From contig NZ_FNGY01000007.1 of NCBI RefSeq assembly GCF_900103665.1, positions 310,001 to 374,000 on the forward strand: 64,000 bases of DNA. Reading direction: 5' to 3'. Positions within the stretch are counted from its first letter, which is position 1. Every line of letters starts with the position of its first letter. The stretch comes from Pedobacter steynii. Its GTDB lineage: Bacteria; Bacteroidota; Bacteroidia; Sphingobacteriales; Sphingobacteriaceae. Below, piece after piece: positions 19,053 to 27,478 of this stretch. A program made the translations under genes and the position numbers. The notes beneath the pieces are model-generated. The model did not search any database, was not told the DNA's origin, and saw only the letters and a list, made by a program, of their open reading frames with translations.

Positions 19053-19814
19053 ATGCAAGAGACAAACAACGTAGAATATCAAAGGGCAGCACCTGACCAT
19101 TTGCTGTCCGGCTTCGTAAAATGTTATTGGTCGGTGCACAATCCCGATCAGGAGGAAAAAAAGTTCAGCATCCTCCCGGATGGTCATTTCGACCTTCTTT
19201 TTCGTTCCGTTGAGGGCCAGCCTATCCGCATATCTCTAAGCGGATTATGGAACCAGGAAACCACCTCTATCGTACCTGGAAAAGCCACTACTTTTGGGAT
19301 CAGCTTTAAGCTACCCGCTTCAGAATACCTGTTAAAAGAAAGCATTGCAGCGCTGGTAAACGCAGAGAAAGATTTACCTTCAGATTTCTGGGGACTTGAA
19401 CTCAGGGATTTAACAGACTTCAATGCGCTGGTAGCAACACTTCAGCAAAAAATGCTTCAGCGTCTCTGTAAAAACATCGACAACAGAAAACTGCACCTGT
19501 TTGATACTTTATACACTTCCAATGGCTCTGTCACTGCGGAAGAAGTTTCCAATACCATTCTCTGGAGCAACAGGCAAATCAGTCAGTATTTTAAAGACCA
19601 GTTTGGGATTTCATTAAAATCTTATTGTACGATTCTTCGTTACCGCGCTTCTTTTGATCATCTGAATGAAAAAGAGCTGTATCCACAACAGAATTATACT
19701 GATCAGGCACATTTCATCAGGGAAGTGAAAAAATATTCAGGCGTTACGCCCGGTGTACTCGCCGAAAATGAAAACAACCGATTTATACAATTGTCAACAC
19801 TTAAGAAGGAATAA
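19053..19814 (+). CDS. AraC-like regulator with DUF6597-type N-terminal domain
   Basis: This 253-residue protein has an N-terminal half that follows the DUF6597 pattern (FVKCYWSV, then ILPDGHFDLLF and GLWNQ). The C-terminal third is an AraC helix-turn-helix domain with weaker than usual motifs (WSNRQISQYFKDQFGISLKSYCTILRYR, then YTDQAHFIREVKKYSGVTPG). It sits between the exporter and a VOC protein. The 3' end of this gene carries the promoter of the VOC gene. Target and ligand are unknown. Confidence 0.83.
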   Translation: MQETNNVEYQRAAPDHLLSGFVKCYWSVHNPDQEEKKFSILPDGHFDLLFRSVEGQPIRISLSGLWNQETTSIVPGKATTFGISFKLPASEYLLKESIAALVNAEKDLPSDFWGLELRDLTDFNALVATLQQKMLQRLCKNIDNRKLHLFDTLYTSNGSVTAEEVSNTILWSNRQISQYFKDQFGISLKSYCTILRYRASFDHLNEKELYPQQNYTDQAHFIREVKKYSGVTPGVLAENENNRFIQLSTLKKE

Positions 19815-19819
19815 TTTTG
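19791..19819 (+). promoter_or_regulatory. Promoter of the VOC gene inside the AraC 3' end
   Basis: TTG (19791-19793) is followed after 18 bp by TAATTTTG (19812-19819), a match to TTTG-N19-TAnnTTTG. The -7 box overlaps the AraC stop codon and lies 26 bp before the VOC ATG. Confidence 0.5.
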
Positions 19820-19844
19820 CGGTTTAACAACTAACGAAATTATA

Positions 19845-20246
19845 ATGGAAAAATTAAGCGAGAAAACAAATGTGATCAACTGGTTCGAAATCCCGGTAAC
19901 AGATACTGCCAGGGCGAAGAAGTTCTATGAAACCATTCTTGATATCGAAATGAATACCCAGCAGTTTGGTGAAGAGGAACTTACCTTCTTCCCTGCTACG
20001 CCCGAGGTTATTCAGGCTACTTCGGGAAGGGTGACCGGAATTCTCTTAAAAAACGAATTTTCCAAACCATCTCAGGACGGAACTGTTGTTTATATCAATG
20101 CCAGTCCGGACCTTCAAAAAGTCCTGGACAAGATTGAGGCATACGGAGGAACGGTAGTCGTTCCAAGAACACAAATCATCGCCGGCTTTATCGCTCAGTT
20201 TATAGATACTGAAGGAAATAGAGTCGCGTTACACTCAGAATACTAA
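19845..20246 (+). CDS. VOC-superfamily protein (glyoxalase/bleomycin-resistance fold)
   Basis: This 133-residue protein has two beta-alpha-beta-beta-beta modules: WFEIPVTDTARAKKFYETIL at the start and VLDKIEAYGGTVVVPRTQI followed by GFIAQFIDTEGNRVALHS at the end. The fold supports metal-dependent enzymes and ligand-sequestering proteins; the exact role cannot be read from the sequence. Possible metal ligands are E17-like and E127-like positions only. It is small and cytosolic, has its own promoter, and is followed by a hairpin before the oxidoreductase gene. Confidence 0.82.
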   Translation: MEKLSEKTNVINWFEIPVTDTARAKKFYETILDIEMNTQQFGEEELTFFPATPEVIQATSGRVTGILLKNEFSKPSQDGTVVYINASPDLQKVLDKIEAYGGTVVVPRTQIIAGFIAQFIDTEGNRVALHSEY

Positions 20247-20255
20247 AAAACAACC

Positions 20256-20287
20256 GATGAACCTGACATAGTGATGCCGGGTTCATC
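20256..20287. other. Intergenic hairpin between VOC and oxidoreductase genes
   Basis: GATGAACC (20256-20263) pairs with GGTTCATC (20280-20287) around a 16-nt loop. There is no U-run after it. It could be a weak terminator or an mRNA processing element. Confidence 0.4.
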
Positions 20288-20307
20288 TGACCCTTAAAAA
20301 CAAAGAA

Positions 20308-21264
20308 ATGAAAGCGATCAGATTGCACGATTATGGTACTCCTGAATCATTAGTGATGGAGGAAGTTCCGGTACCGGAAATAAAGGACAATGAAGTATTG
20401 GTAAAAGTTCATGCCGCCTCTGTGAATCCGATTGACTGGAAAAAGGGTTCGGGAGCAATGAAGGCTTTTTTCCCGGTTCATTTCCCATGGATTCCCGGTG
20501 AAGATTTTGCAGGAACAATCGCCGCAATAGGTAAAGACGTGCAGGATTTTAAGATCGGTGATGAAGTATATGGTGATACCGGACACGGTGGTGCTTATGC
20601 AGAATATGTGGCGGTGAAGACAGGTATCATTGCAAAAAAACCAGGCTCCTTATCCTTTACCGAAGCGGCTTCGGTCCCTCTGGTAGCGGAAACGGCATGG
20701 CAGGGATTATTCAAATATGCAAAACTGGAAAAAGGACAAAGCATTCTGATTCATGGTGGCGCGGGTGCAGTGGGTGCTTATGCCGTTCAGTTTGCCCGTC
20801 ATGCCGGCGCGAAAGTAATTGTCACCGCTTCTGCTACAGATGAGGAATTCCTGAAATCTATCGGCGCAGATCAGGTATTAGATTATAAGAGCACCCGTTT
20901 TGAAGCCGTTTTGAGCAATATTGATGTGGTGTTTGACCTTGTTGGTGGCGACAACCAGCTGAGGTCCTTCCAGGTGATGAAACCAGGTGGAATATTGGTG
21001 GCCAGTACTCAGCCAATTGATGAAGCCGCAGCAACCAAACATCAGGTTACCGGGATTTTCATGGACATGAAGCCTTCAACCGCAGGATTAAACCGGATTA
21101 CGGAACTGCTGGATGCAGGGGAAGTACGAACTTCGATCGCCAACATCTATCCTTTGGAACAGGCTACCGCAGGCTGGAACGACATTGCCAGCCGACATTC
21201 GAAAGTAGCAACCGCAGCAAAAGAGAAGCGTAAAAACGGAAAGACCGTGCTTCAGGTGATTTAA
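20308..21264 (+). CDS. NADP-dependent quinone oxidoreductase-like MDR protein
   Basis: This 318-residue medium-chain dehydrogenase/reductase lacks the structural-zinc cysteines. A GroES-like domain (about 1-125, with VHAASVNPIDWKKG and PWIPGEDFAG) precedes a Rossmann domain with ILIHGGAGAVGAYAVQFARHAGAKV (about 148-172), the AxGxVG-type nucleotide site. It is likely an NADPH-dependent reductase of quinones or enones. It is cytosolic. The downstream AraC gene is convergent, with only 4 bp between the stops. Confidence 0.9.
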   Translation: MKAIRLHDYGTPESLVMEEVPVPEIKDNEVLVKVHAASVNPIDWKKGSGAMKAFFPVHFPWIPGEDFAGTIAAIGKDVQDFKIGDEVYGDTGHGGAYAEYVAVKTGIIAKKPGSLSFTEAASVPLVAETAWQGLFKYAKLEKGQSILIHGGAGAVGAYAVQFARHAGAKVIVTASATDEEFLKSIGADQVLDYKSTRFEAVLSNIDVVFDLVGGDNQLRSFQVMKPGGILVASTQPIDEAAATKHQVTGIFMDMKPSTAGLNRITELLDAGEVRTSIANIYPLEQATAGWNDIASRHSKVATAAKEKRKNGKTVLQVI

Positions 21265-21268
21265 TTGC

Positions 21269-22114
21269 TCAGGCCAGGTGTTGCTTTCTGTACTGTGATG
21301 GAGAAAGCTTTGTAACATCCTTAAACTGCTTGCTAAAATTCGGCCAGCTGTTATATCCACTGTTGTAACAGATGTCTAAAACAGGTCTGTCCGTCTCCCG
21401 CAGCAACTTACAGGCACGACCGATCCTGATTTCTTTGATGAAATCAAAATAACTCTTTTTGACATTTCTTTTGAAAAACCGACAGAAGGAAGGGATAGAC
21501 ATTCTGGTAATTCCGGCGACTTCTTTCAGGGAGACGGCGTCCAGATAATGTTTAAATGAATAATCGATAATCGTTTCTATCAACGCATTTTCAGCTCCGC
21601 CTCCCAAGCTGTCAAATGCGTTGGTAAGGGTTCTTTGTTCGGCAGAACTGCCGATCTTTTGCATGCTGTTTAGCAGCAGCTGAATTCTTTCCAGACCTTC
21701 TTCCTGTTCCATCTTTTTAATGATGACTGCAATATCCTCTGCCAATTGCCCTTGCAACTGAACCCCGGTATCGTTGTTTTCCAATGGCCTGCAAATGTTC
21801 TTCAGCTCCGGCAGGGACAAAAAAGTTTCCCCCATAAAATCTTTCAGAAAGTGAATCACAATCGCACTTCCTATCATTTTATGTTCCGATTTCCGAAACC
21901 AATGCGGCAGATTTGGACTCAAAAAGAAAACGTCACCTTCTTTATACTCTCCAATATAATCCCCGATTAATGCAGTTCCGTTTCCTTCGGTAATCAGGAT
22001 CAACTCACATTCGAGGTGTTTATGCCAGGCGGTTTCGAAATCAGGTGTTTTATACGTCCGACAGGCAAAAGAATGGTGTTCTTCTACATGAATTTTCTGG
22101 ATCAGTGTCTTCAT
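21269..22114 (-). CDS. AraC-family regulator with cupin sensor domain
   Basis: This 281-residue protein has an N-terminal cupin (about 15-100, with TAWHKHLECELILITEGNGTALIGDY and PNLPHWFRKS) that is expected to bind a small ligand. The C-terminal AraC domain (about 180-280) contains SLKEVAGITRMSIPSFCRFFKRN and the second helix GYNSWPNFSKQFKDVTKLSPSQYR. Similar Bacteroidota proteins regulate sugar-utilisation genes. It is divergent from the GMC oxidoreductase gene (157 bp apart), so that operon is its most likely target. Confidence 0.87.
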   Translation of the reverse strand: MKTLIQKIHVEEHHSFACRTYKTPDFETAWHKHLECELILITEGNGTALIGDYIGEYKEGDVFFLSPNLPHWFRKSEHKMIGSAIVIHFLKDFMGETFLSLPELKNICRPLENNDTGVQLQGQLAEDIAVIIKKMEQEEGLERIQLLLNSMQKIGSSAEQRTLTNAFDSLGGGAENALIETIIDYSFKHYLDAVSLKEVAGITRMSIPSFCRFFKRNVKKSYFDFIKEIRIGRACKLLRETDRPVLDICYNSGYNSWPNFSKQFKDVTKLSPSQYRKQHLA

Positions 22115-22271
22115 TTCATTTGGCTATTCAACTGCTATATTAACCATAAATACTGTATTTCAGCACAAAAAATGATCAGATAACGTATTTTTTTCAATAA
22201 ATAACAGTTGAAGCAGGCTCAGATTAAGCTGTACATTTAAGATAACCAAATAAAACCTAACTGAACAAGAG

Positions 22272-23954
22272 ATGATAGAAGATAACACCTATGATGCAAT
22301 TGTCGTTGGCTCTGGCATCAGCGGCGGCTGGGCGGCAAAAGAACTTTGCGAAAAAGGCCTGAAAGTTTTAATGCTGGAGCGTGGCGGTCCCCATGAGCAC
22401 ATTAAAGATTATAAAACTGCTCAAAAGAATCCCTGGGAGTTTGAACACCGTGGAGGGACAACTACGGAGCAAAAAAAGAAATATCCGGTCATACATCGCG
22501 GCTGGGCTGCATCAGAAGCGGTAATGGATGCCTGGGCGAATGAAGAAGACTGCCCTTATACAGAAGTCAAGCCCTTTACCTGGTGGCGCAGCTATCGCAT
22601 GGGGGGCCGTTCTATCCTTTGGGGAAGGCAATCTTATCGCTGGAGTCCAATGGACTTTGAAGCCAATGAAAAAGAAGGCATTGCTGTTCCCTGGCCAATC
22701 GGCTATGCGGATCTTGCACCATGGTATGATTATGTAGAGAAATTTGCAGGAATCAGCGGTTCAAAAGAAAACCTCGCGCAATTGCCCGATGGTCATTTCC
22801 TTCCCCCTATGGAATTGAACTGCGTAGAAAAAGATATGGCGGAAAGGCTGAAAAAACACTATAAAGACCAGCGTCACCTCATCATCGGAAGAACAGCAAA
22901 CCTGACGGAAGCGATACCCGGAAGAACAAAATGCCAGTTTAGAAACCGTTGCTGGGAAGGTTGTCCTTTTGGTGGTTACTTCAGCACACAATCATCCACC
23001 CTGCCTGCGGCAATGAAAACCGGTAACCTTACGGTAATGCCCTATTCTTTAGTCACACAGATTTTATATGATCCAGACAAAAAGAAAGCAAAAGGTGTGG
23101 AAGTTTTAGATACGGAAACCAATAAAACCTATGAGTATCATAGTAAAATTGTCTTTTTATGTGCCTCTACCTTAAACACAGCCTGGATTTTATTTAATTC
23201 TGCCACCAGCGTCTGGCCGGGAGGATTGGGGAGCAGCAGTGGCGAGCTTGGACATAATGTAATGGATCACCATTATAACATTGGTGCACAGGGAACAATT
23301 GAAGGCTATGAGGATCAATATGTGTTCGGCAGAAGGGCGAATGGCTTTTATATTCCGAGATTTGCCAATCTATCAGGCGATAAAAGAGACTACCTGCGTG
23401 GATTTGGCTATCAGGGTGGTGCCAGCAGACAAGGCTGGAGCAGAGAAATTGCCGAGCTGAATATGGGTGGCAATTTTAAGGATGCTTTGACAGAACCCGG
23501 GCAATGGACAATTGGTGCAACTGCTTTTGGGGAGATCCTGCCCTATCATGAAAACAAGATTTCATTAGATCAAAATAAGAAAGATAAATGGGGATTGCCT
23601 GTCCTGTCTATGGATGCAGAATTAAAGGAAAATGAGCTTAAAATGCGGAAAGACATGCAGGAAGAGATGAAACAGATGTTTGATGCCGTGGGTGTAAAAA
23701 ATATAAGTACCTGGGACGGCGGACATGCGTTGGGACATGGCATCCATGAAATGGGGACCGCAAGAATGGGAAGAGATCCAAAGACCTCTGTATTGAACAA
23801 ATGGAATCAGGTCTGGGACTGTATGAACGTGTTTGTAACTGATGGGGCATGTATGACTTCCTCTGCCTGCCAAAACCCCTCACTAACGTATATGGCCTTA
23901 ACTGCCAGAGCTGCAGATTATGCGGTAAGTGAATTAAAGAAAAATAACCTCTGA
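22272..23954 (+). CDS. GMC-family FAD oxidoreductase (glucose/gluconate dehydrogenase-like large subunit)
   Basis: This 560-residue flavoprotein has an N-terminal FAD-binding fold VVGSGISGGWAAKELCEKG (about 11-29), a MGGRSILWG motif (about 111) typical of GMC enzymes, a GHALGHGIHEMGTARMG segment (about 487-503) with the active-site His, and VTDGACMTSSACQNPSLTYMALTARAAD near the C-terminus in place of the usual NPSLTIMA. Together with the next gene it resembles the membrane-bound sugar or sugar-acid dehydrogenases of Bacteroidota, including 3-dehydrogenases of glycosides. It is 4 bp upstream of the small subunit and divergent from an AraC regulator. Confidence 0.9.
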   Translation: MIEDNTYDAIVVGSGISGGWAAKELCEKGLKVLMLERGGPHEHIKDYKTAQKNPWEFEHRGGTTTEQKKKYPVIHRGWAASEAVMDAWANEEDCPYTEVKPFTWWRSYRMGGRSILWGRQSYRWSPMDFEANEKEGIAVPWPIGYADLAPWYDYVEKFAGISGSKENLAQLPDGHFLPPMELNCVEKDMAERLKKHYKDQRHLIIGRTANLTEAIPGRTKCQFRNRCWEGCPFGGYFSTQSSTLPAAMKTGNLTVMPYSLVTQILYDPDKKKAKGVEVLDTETNKTYEYHSKIVFLCASTLNTAWILFNSATSVWPGGLGSSSGELGHNVMDHHYNIGAQGTIEGYEDQYVFGRRANGFYIPRFANLSGDKRDYLRGFGYQGGASRQGWSREIAELNMGGNFKDALTEPGQWTIGATAFGEILPYHENKISLDQNKKDKWGLPVLSMDAELKENELKMRKDMQEEMKQMFDAVGVKNISTWDGGHALGHGIHEMGTARMGRDPKTSVLNKWNQVWDCMNVFVTDGACMTSSACQNPSLTYMALTARAADYAVSELKKNNL

Positions 23955-23958
23955 CAAT

Positions 23959-24564
23959 ATGGAAAGAAGAGAACTTTTAAAAATGATTGCGGTACTGACC
24001 GGTGGCGTGATGATTGGCGGCAATGCGCTCCTTAGCGGCTGTAATTCGGAGCCCAAAGTAGGTCAGTATCACCTTTTCAGTAAAGAAGACATTGATTTTC
24101 TGAACGAAGTTGCAGAAACCATCTTGCCGGAAACGAAAACCCCGGGCGCCAAAGCGGCAAACGTAGGGCAATTTATGACGGTAATGGTGACTGATTGTTA
24201 TGAAACAAAAGATCAGAAAGCTTTTAGACAAGGAATAAAAGACCTGAATTCGGCTTGTGAGAAAATGCACAAAACCGGCTTTATGAAAGCGAAGCCAGAA
24301 CAGCGGCTGTCCTTATTAACAGCACTGGATAAAGAGGCAAAAGCATATCAGGCAAAAAAAGGGGAACTGGAAGAACTGGAACGAAAAAAAGATAAGGATT
24401 TTCCAGGTTTGCCAAATCATTATTTCCTGATGATGAAACAACTGACGATGTTGGGTTACTTTACTTCGGAAGCCGGTTGTACGCAGGCCTTACGTTACCA
24501 GGCTGTGCCCGGTAAATATGAAGGCTCCGTTCCCTATAAAAAGGGAGACAAGGCCTGGGCCTGA
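23959..24564 (+). CDS. Gluconate 2-dehydrogenase subunit 3-like Tat lipoprotein
   Basis: This 201-residue small subunit has a twin-arginine signal (RR at 3-4 in ERRELLKMIAVLTGG) and a possible lipobox LLSGC (Cys 28), so it is likely exported folded with its GMC partner and anchored in the membrane. The mature part matches the subunit 3 family: FLNEVAETILPETKTPGAKAANVGQFM, then a C-terminal YFTSEAGCTQALRYQAVPG segment. The large subunit has no signal of its own and would hitchhike through Tat with this protein. A strong hairpin terminates the operon. Confidence 0.88.
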   Translation: MERRELLKMIAVLTGGVMIGGNALLSGCNSEPKVGQYHLFSKEDIDFLNEVAETILPETKTPGAKAANVGQFMTVMVTDCYETKDQKAFRQGIKDLNSACEKMHKTGFMKAKPEQRLSLLTALDKEAKAYQAKKGELEELERKKDKDFPGLPNHYFLMMKQLTMLGYFTSEAGCTQALRYQAVPGKYEGSVPYKKGDKAWA

Positions 24565-24566
24565 TG

Positions 24567-24605
24567 AGATAAAGGGTGTTCTTTTTTTCAGAACACCCTT
24601 TATCT
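24567..24605. terminator. Strong bidirectional terminator
   Basis: A perfect 16-bp stem (24567-24582 with 24590-24605; core AAAGGGTGTTC) has a T-rich 7-nt loop and is followed by T-rich DNA. It lies between convergent genes. Confidence 0.85.
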
Positions 24606-24612
24606 GTACTTT

Positions 24613-25878
24613 TTATATCGCCAAAAAGCTCATCAGCTCTTCCTTTTCTTCTGCTTCCATCTCCACAATTCCTTCGATAACCTGGAACAATTGCCCACGA
24701 TCTGCAGAATTCAGGAGCACGTGGATCAATCTGACAAATGCTTTCTTTTGATCTATACTTAAACCGCTGAATAACTTCGGTTGAATCTCATAGATCACCT
24801 TTAATGTTTCTACGAGATCCTGTCTTTTCATTTGTTCTTCCGCTTCAAATTTTGGCAGTACACCTTCCAGTTCATATTTCTCGATCAGCTTATTGGAAAA
24901 CTCTTTCAGAAAGGGTTTTCTTTTCATTCTCAAAAGCTCATTGACTTTTTTAATCAGGTATTTATACTCTGAAGAAGATTTGGTCCGGCTGTATAATTTT
25001 ACCTGCGCATCATGATCAGAACTGCTGAAATCAAACTCATTAAAGAATTCGCTTTCAATGAAAACACTGTGATAGTATTCATCGGCCTTTTTGTTAAGCG
25101 TAGTATAATCTTTATAGACCTCCTGTCCTTTATGATTGATAAAATAATTTTTAGACAATTCCTTATGTAAGGATTCCTTCCATTGGATAAACTTAACTTT
25201 AAACACCGTATTGCTATCCGGATACCGGAATACCAGTCCTTCTTCGTAATCAATGATATTGTCCTGATAAATTAAAGGCTTTCCGTTGATGACAATTGAA
25301 AATCCCCGGTTTTTATTCAGCTCCAAAAACCAGCAGAACTCTGCCTGTAAATAAGGGATGATGCTCAACTCTACTGCTTCTTTAGAAAGCTGGATGTTTG
25401 AAAAGGAAACCGTTGTGCCGGTTGTGCCGCTCTTTACATCTTCGTTTAATAAGGCAGACTCGTAATTGTTCAGTCCGCCGATAGCGACCTGAATACTGCC
25501 GTTTTTATAAACACCCTGCTCTTCATAAGTTGTATTCCATTCTGCATGGTGTGCAAAGGTGAAAAAGGTGAGCCTTCCTACCCCATTCTTTCCATGCATG
25601 GTCGACTTATGGAGGTGGATCCGTTGCTCCATTGCTTTTTCCGACTCGTAAAAGGGATTAAATTTATCCTTTAGATAAGCGAAGTTTATTCCATAACCAT
25701 TGTCTGAAACTTTCAGGCTTTCCAATGTCCCCAGTTCATTATGGGTATAATCGATCCGGATGGTATCCGCCTTAGCGTCAAAGCCATTCCAGATGTATTC
25801 TGCAAGTGCCTGTTTTTCATTATAAAGACGCAGGACTTTTTTTATACCGGTAGAAGTGATGTTTACATGATTTGCCAT
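24613..25878 (-). CDS. GHKL-type ATPase (MutL/Hsp90/MORC-like), stand-alone
   Basis: This protein has 421 residues from the ATG at 25878 (MANHVNITSTGIK); the frame opens 9 codons upstream at 25905, but that start is less natural. The N-terminal 200 residues hold a GHKL ATPase: N-box EYIWNGFDA (about 22-30), G1 box DNGYGI (about 61) and G2 box GKNGVGRLTFF (about 95). The C-terminal half has no recognised domain, with a coiled-coil-like Lys/Glu stretch after about 320. It lacks a dimerisation/phosphoacceptor His domain, so it is not a sensor kinase. The nearest known types are MORC/HATPase_c_3 proteins. Function unknown. Confidence 0.82.
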   Translation of the reverse strand: MANHVNITSTGIKKVLRLYNEKQALAEYIWNGFDAKADTIRIDYTHNELGTLESLKVSDNGYGINFAYLKDKFNPFYESEKAMEQRIHLHKSTMHGKNGVGRLTFFTFAHHAEWNTTYEEQGVYKNGSIQVAIGGLNNYESALLNEDVKSGTTGTTVSFSNIQLSKEAVELSIIPYLQAEFCWFLELNKNRGFSIVINGKPLIYQDNIIDYEEGLVFRYPDSNTVFKVKFIQWKESLHKELSKNYFINHKGQEVYKDYTTLNKKADEYYHSVFIESEFFNEFDFSSSDHDAQVKLYSRTKSSSEYKYLIKKVNELLRMKRKPFLKEFSNKLIEKYELEGVLPKFEAEEQMKRQDLVETLKVIYEIQPKLFSGLSIDQKKAFVRLIHVLLNSADRGQLFQVIEGIVEMEAEEKEELMSFLAI

Positions 25879-25923
25879 ATTCAGACGCTTAAAATTAGGA
25901 AGCACAAAGTTAAGTTTATTTGG

Positions 25924-26238
25924 CTATCCTTTATCCACAATCGGCTTTGGGACCACCATTTCATAGTGCTCCACCCTTGGAAAAGGATCGTAGTATTTAT
26001 GCAGCAACTTTTTCCATTCCTGGTATTCTGCGGATTGCCTGAACCCTATGGTATGGTCTTCTACAGTATCCCAGTTGACCAGCAAAAGATACCTGCTGCC
26101 AACTTCCAGACAGCGCTGGAGCTGGTGTCCCTGATAGCCTTTCATCTTACTGATGATCAGAGATGCGGTGGCAAAATCACGCTCAAAGGAATTGGCTTCG
26201 GAAGGAATCACGTCCAGTACAGCAACTTCTAATATCAT
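25924..26238 (-). CDS. Antibiotic biosynthesis monooxygenase (ABM)-fold protein
   Basis: This 104-residue protein has a single ferredoxin-like ABM/dimeric alpha-beta barrel domain: an N-terminal strand ILEVAVLDV, a helix with FERDFATASLIISKMKGYQ, a RYLLLVNWDTVEDHTIGFRQSAEYQEW core and a C-terminal VEHYEMV strand. Its start overlaps the DinB gene stop by 4 bp (ATGA type), so the two are translationally coupled. Members act as monooxygenases, haem-degrading enzymes or stress proteins; none of these can be singled out here. Confidence 0.8.
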   Translation of the reverse strand: MILEVAVLDVIPSEANSFERDFATASLIISKMKGYQGHQLQRCLEVGSRYLLLVNWDTVEDHTIGFRQSAEYQEWKKLLHKYYDPFPRVEHYEMVVPKPIVDKG

Positions 26239-26693
26239 TTCTTTTCTCTTGTATAAGTGATGTACATCAGGTCCGGAGCAGTGGTCAAAAACGGCTTGAT
26301 CAGACTTACAATCTGTCCCTGATGGTATCCGGAATGGATGAAAATATGGGTCAGCATATCAGAGATGCTCGTCTCGTAACTGACTCCTTTAGTGGTATAA
26401 TAATGAACTTTTCTACTCAGGTCTTCCTCCTCAATGCTGTGGAGGAAATCAGTAATTAGTTTTCTGTTGTAATCCAGTTCCTGTTGCCATCGCTCCATGT
26501 CAAAATGTGCCCAGACCTGTACGTCCTGCATTTCTCCAACCATTCTGCTACCCCAGATGCGGCTGGCGGCGATCAAATGGTTAAAAAGGTCCTGCGCACG
26601 TTGAGGAATCTCCGTTGCGCCTTGCATTGCGGCGAGTAGTCTGGCATTGGTCCAGTAATCAAACTCCAGCAGATTGAAAAAATAATCCTTCAT
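26235..26693 (-). CDS. DinB-family metal-binding protein
   Basis: This 152-residue four-helix bundle of the DinB/YfiT superfamily has the expected His triad: H39 (LFNHLIAA), H120 and H124 (HIFIHSGYHQGQ). Members are often metal-dependent hydrolases or thiol-S-transferases, but many have no known activity. It forms a two-gene operon with the ABM-fold protein. A 12-bp inverted repeat straddles its start codon. Confidence 0.88.
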   Translation of the reverse strand: MKDYFFNLLEFDYWTNARLLAAMQGATEIPQRAQDLFNHLIAASRIWGSRMVGEMQDVQVWAHFDMERWQQELDYNRKLITDFLHSIEEEDLSRKVHYYTTKGVSYETSISDMLTHIFIHSGYHQGQIVSLIKPFLTTAPDLMYITYTREKK

Positions 26694-26712
26694 AAAATTT
26701 ATTTTATGAAGG
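26687..26712. promoter_or_regulatory. Inverted repeat over the DinB start codon
   Basis: CCTTCATAAAAT and ATTTTATGAAGG form a perfect 12-bp dyad with a 2-bp centre. One arm contains the ATG of the DinB gene. It could act as a DNA operator or fold in the mRNA and occlude initiation. Confidence 0.45.
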
Positions 26713-26750
26713 ACAAGTTATTAAAAATCGTGAAAAGTTAACAGTCTTAT

Positions 26751-27263
26751 TTACAAGACCAATAAGCTATTTATTTCGTAAGCCAGATTCGGCGTATTAC
26801 CGATCTTATAAAGCCTTCCTGACATCACCACTTCTTTCAACAGTAGTGTTTTGAATGTTTCTGAACCTGATTTATGATGCAGTTTAAGGACTTTACCATC
26901 ATTCAAATTCATTTCCATCTGACCGCTGGCATTCACTTTTGAGATCTGTCCTTTTATTTTCAATTCTGCTTCCTGCTTATTTTTCATAAAAGGCGCAATA
27001 TTGTTCAGGTTAAGAATATCGACATTTTTCAAAGGTGCTCCCAAAAGCAGGGTTCCTTTAAGCGCTGCTACCGGCTGAAGTCTGACCGCTTCCTCGCCAC
27101 GCTGCAAAAATTGATTGGCAATGATAAAAGCAAGCAGCAAAAACGCAATCACTTTCATGCTGCGAATGCCTCTTGCGCTATATACAAAATATGTTTTTTC
27201 GGTGTTAACTCCTTTTAAAATCTCATTAACTCCCAATGATCTTTTTTTAATCAGCTGTCCCAT
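26751..27263 (-). CDS. Single-pass membrane protein, unknown
   Basis: This protein has 170 residues from the ATG at 27263 (MGQLIKKRSLG); the frame continues to an earlier ATG at 27317. One transmembrane helix (VIAFLLLAFIIANQFL, about 38-53) follows a basic N-terminus, giving a type II topology with a soluble C-terminal domain. That domain has beta-strand repeats with NLNDGKVLKLHHKSGSETF and an OB-like look (KIKGQISKVNASGQMEM). I do not recognise the family. No operon partner is evident. Confidence 0.6.
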   Translation of the reverse strand: MGQLIKKRSLGVNEILKGVNTEKTYFVYSARGIRSMKVIAFLLLAFIIANQFLQRGEEAVRLQPVAALKGTLLLGAPLKNVDILNLNNIAPFMKNKQEAELKIKGQISKVNASGQMEMNLNDGKVLKLHHKSGSETFKTLLLKEVVMSGRLYKIGNTPNLAYEINSLLVL

Positions 27264-27478
27264 GATGGTTTGGTTATTTATTTCTGGTACAAATCTGAGG
27301 TATTTTTTCTCCACCAATCTTGATCTATGGTAAAAAAACGAAAATATTAAGAAACTATGACTATTCTATAACGACTACGCAAACGTTTGACTTACAAAAG
27401 TTAAGGGAAATCTGAAATTAAATATATAGGTTTAATAGAAAGTTAACCAAACGTCATTAAACCACCACCAACCCATCC

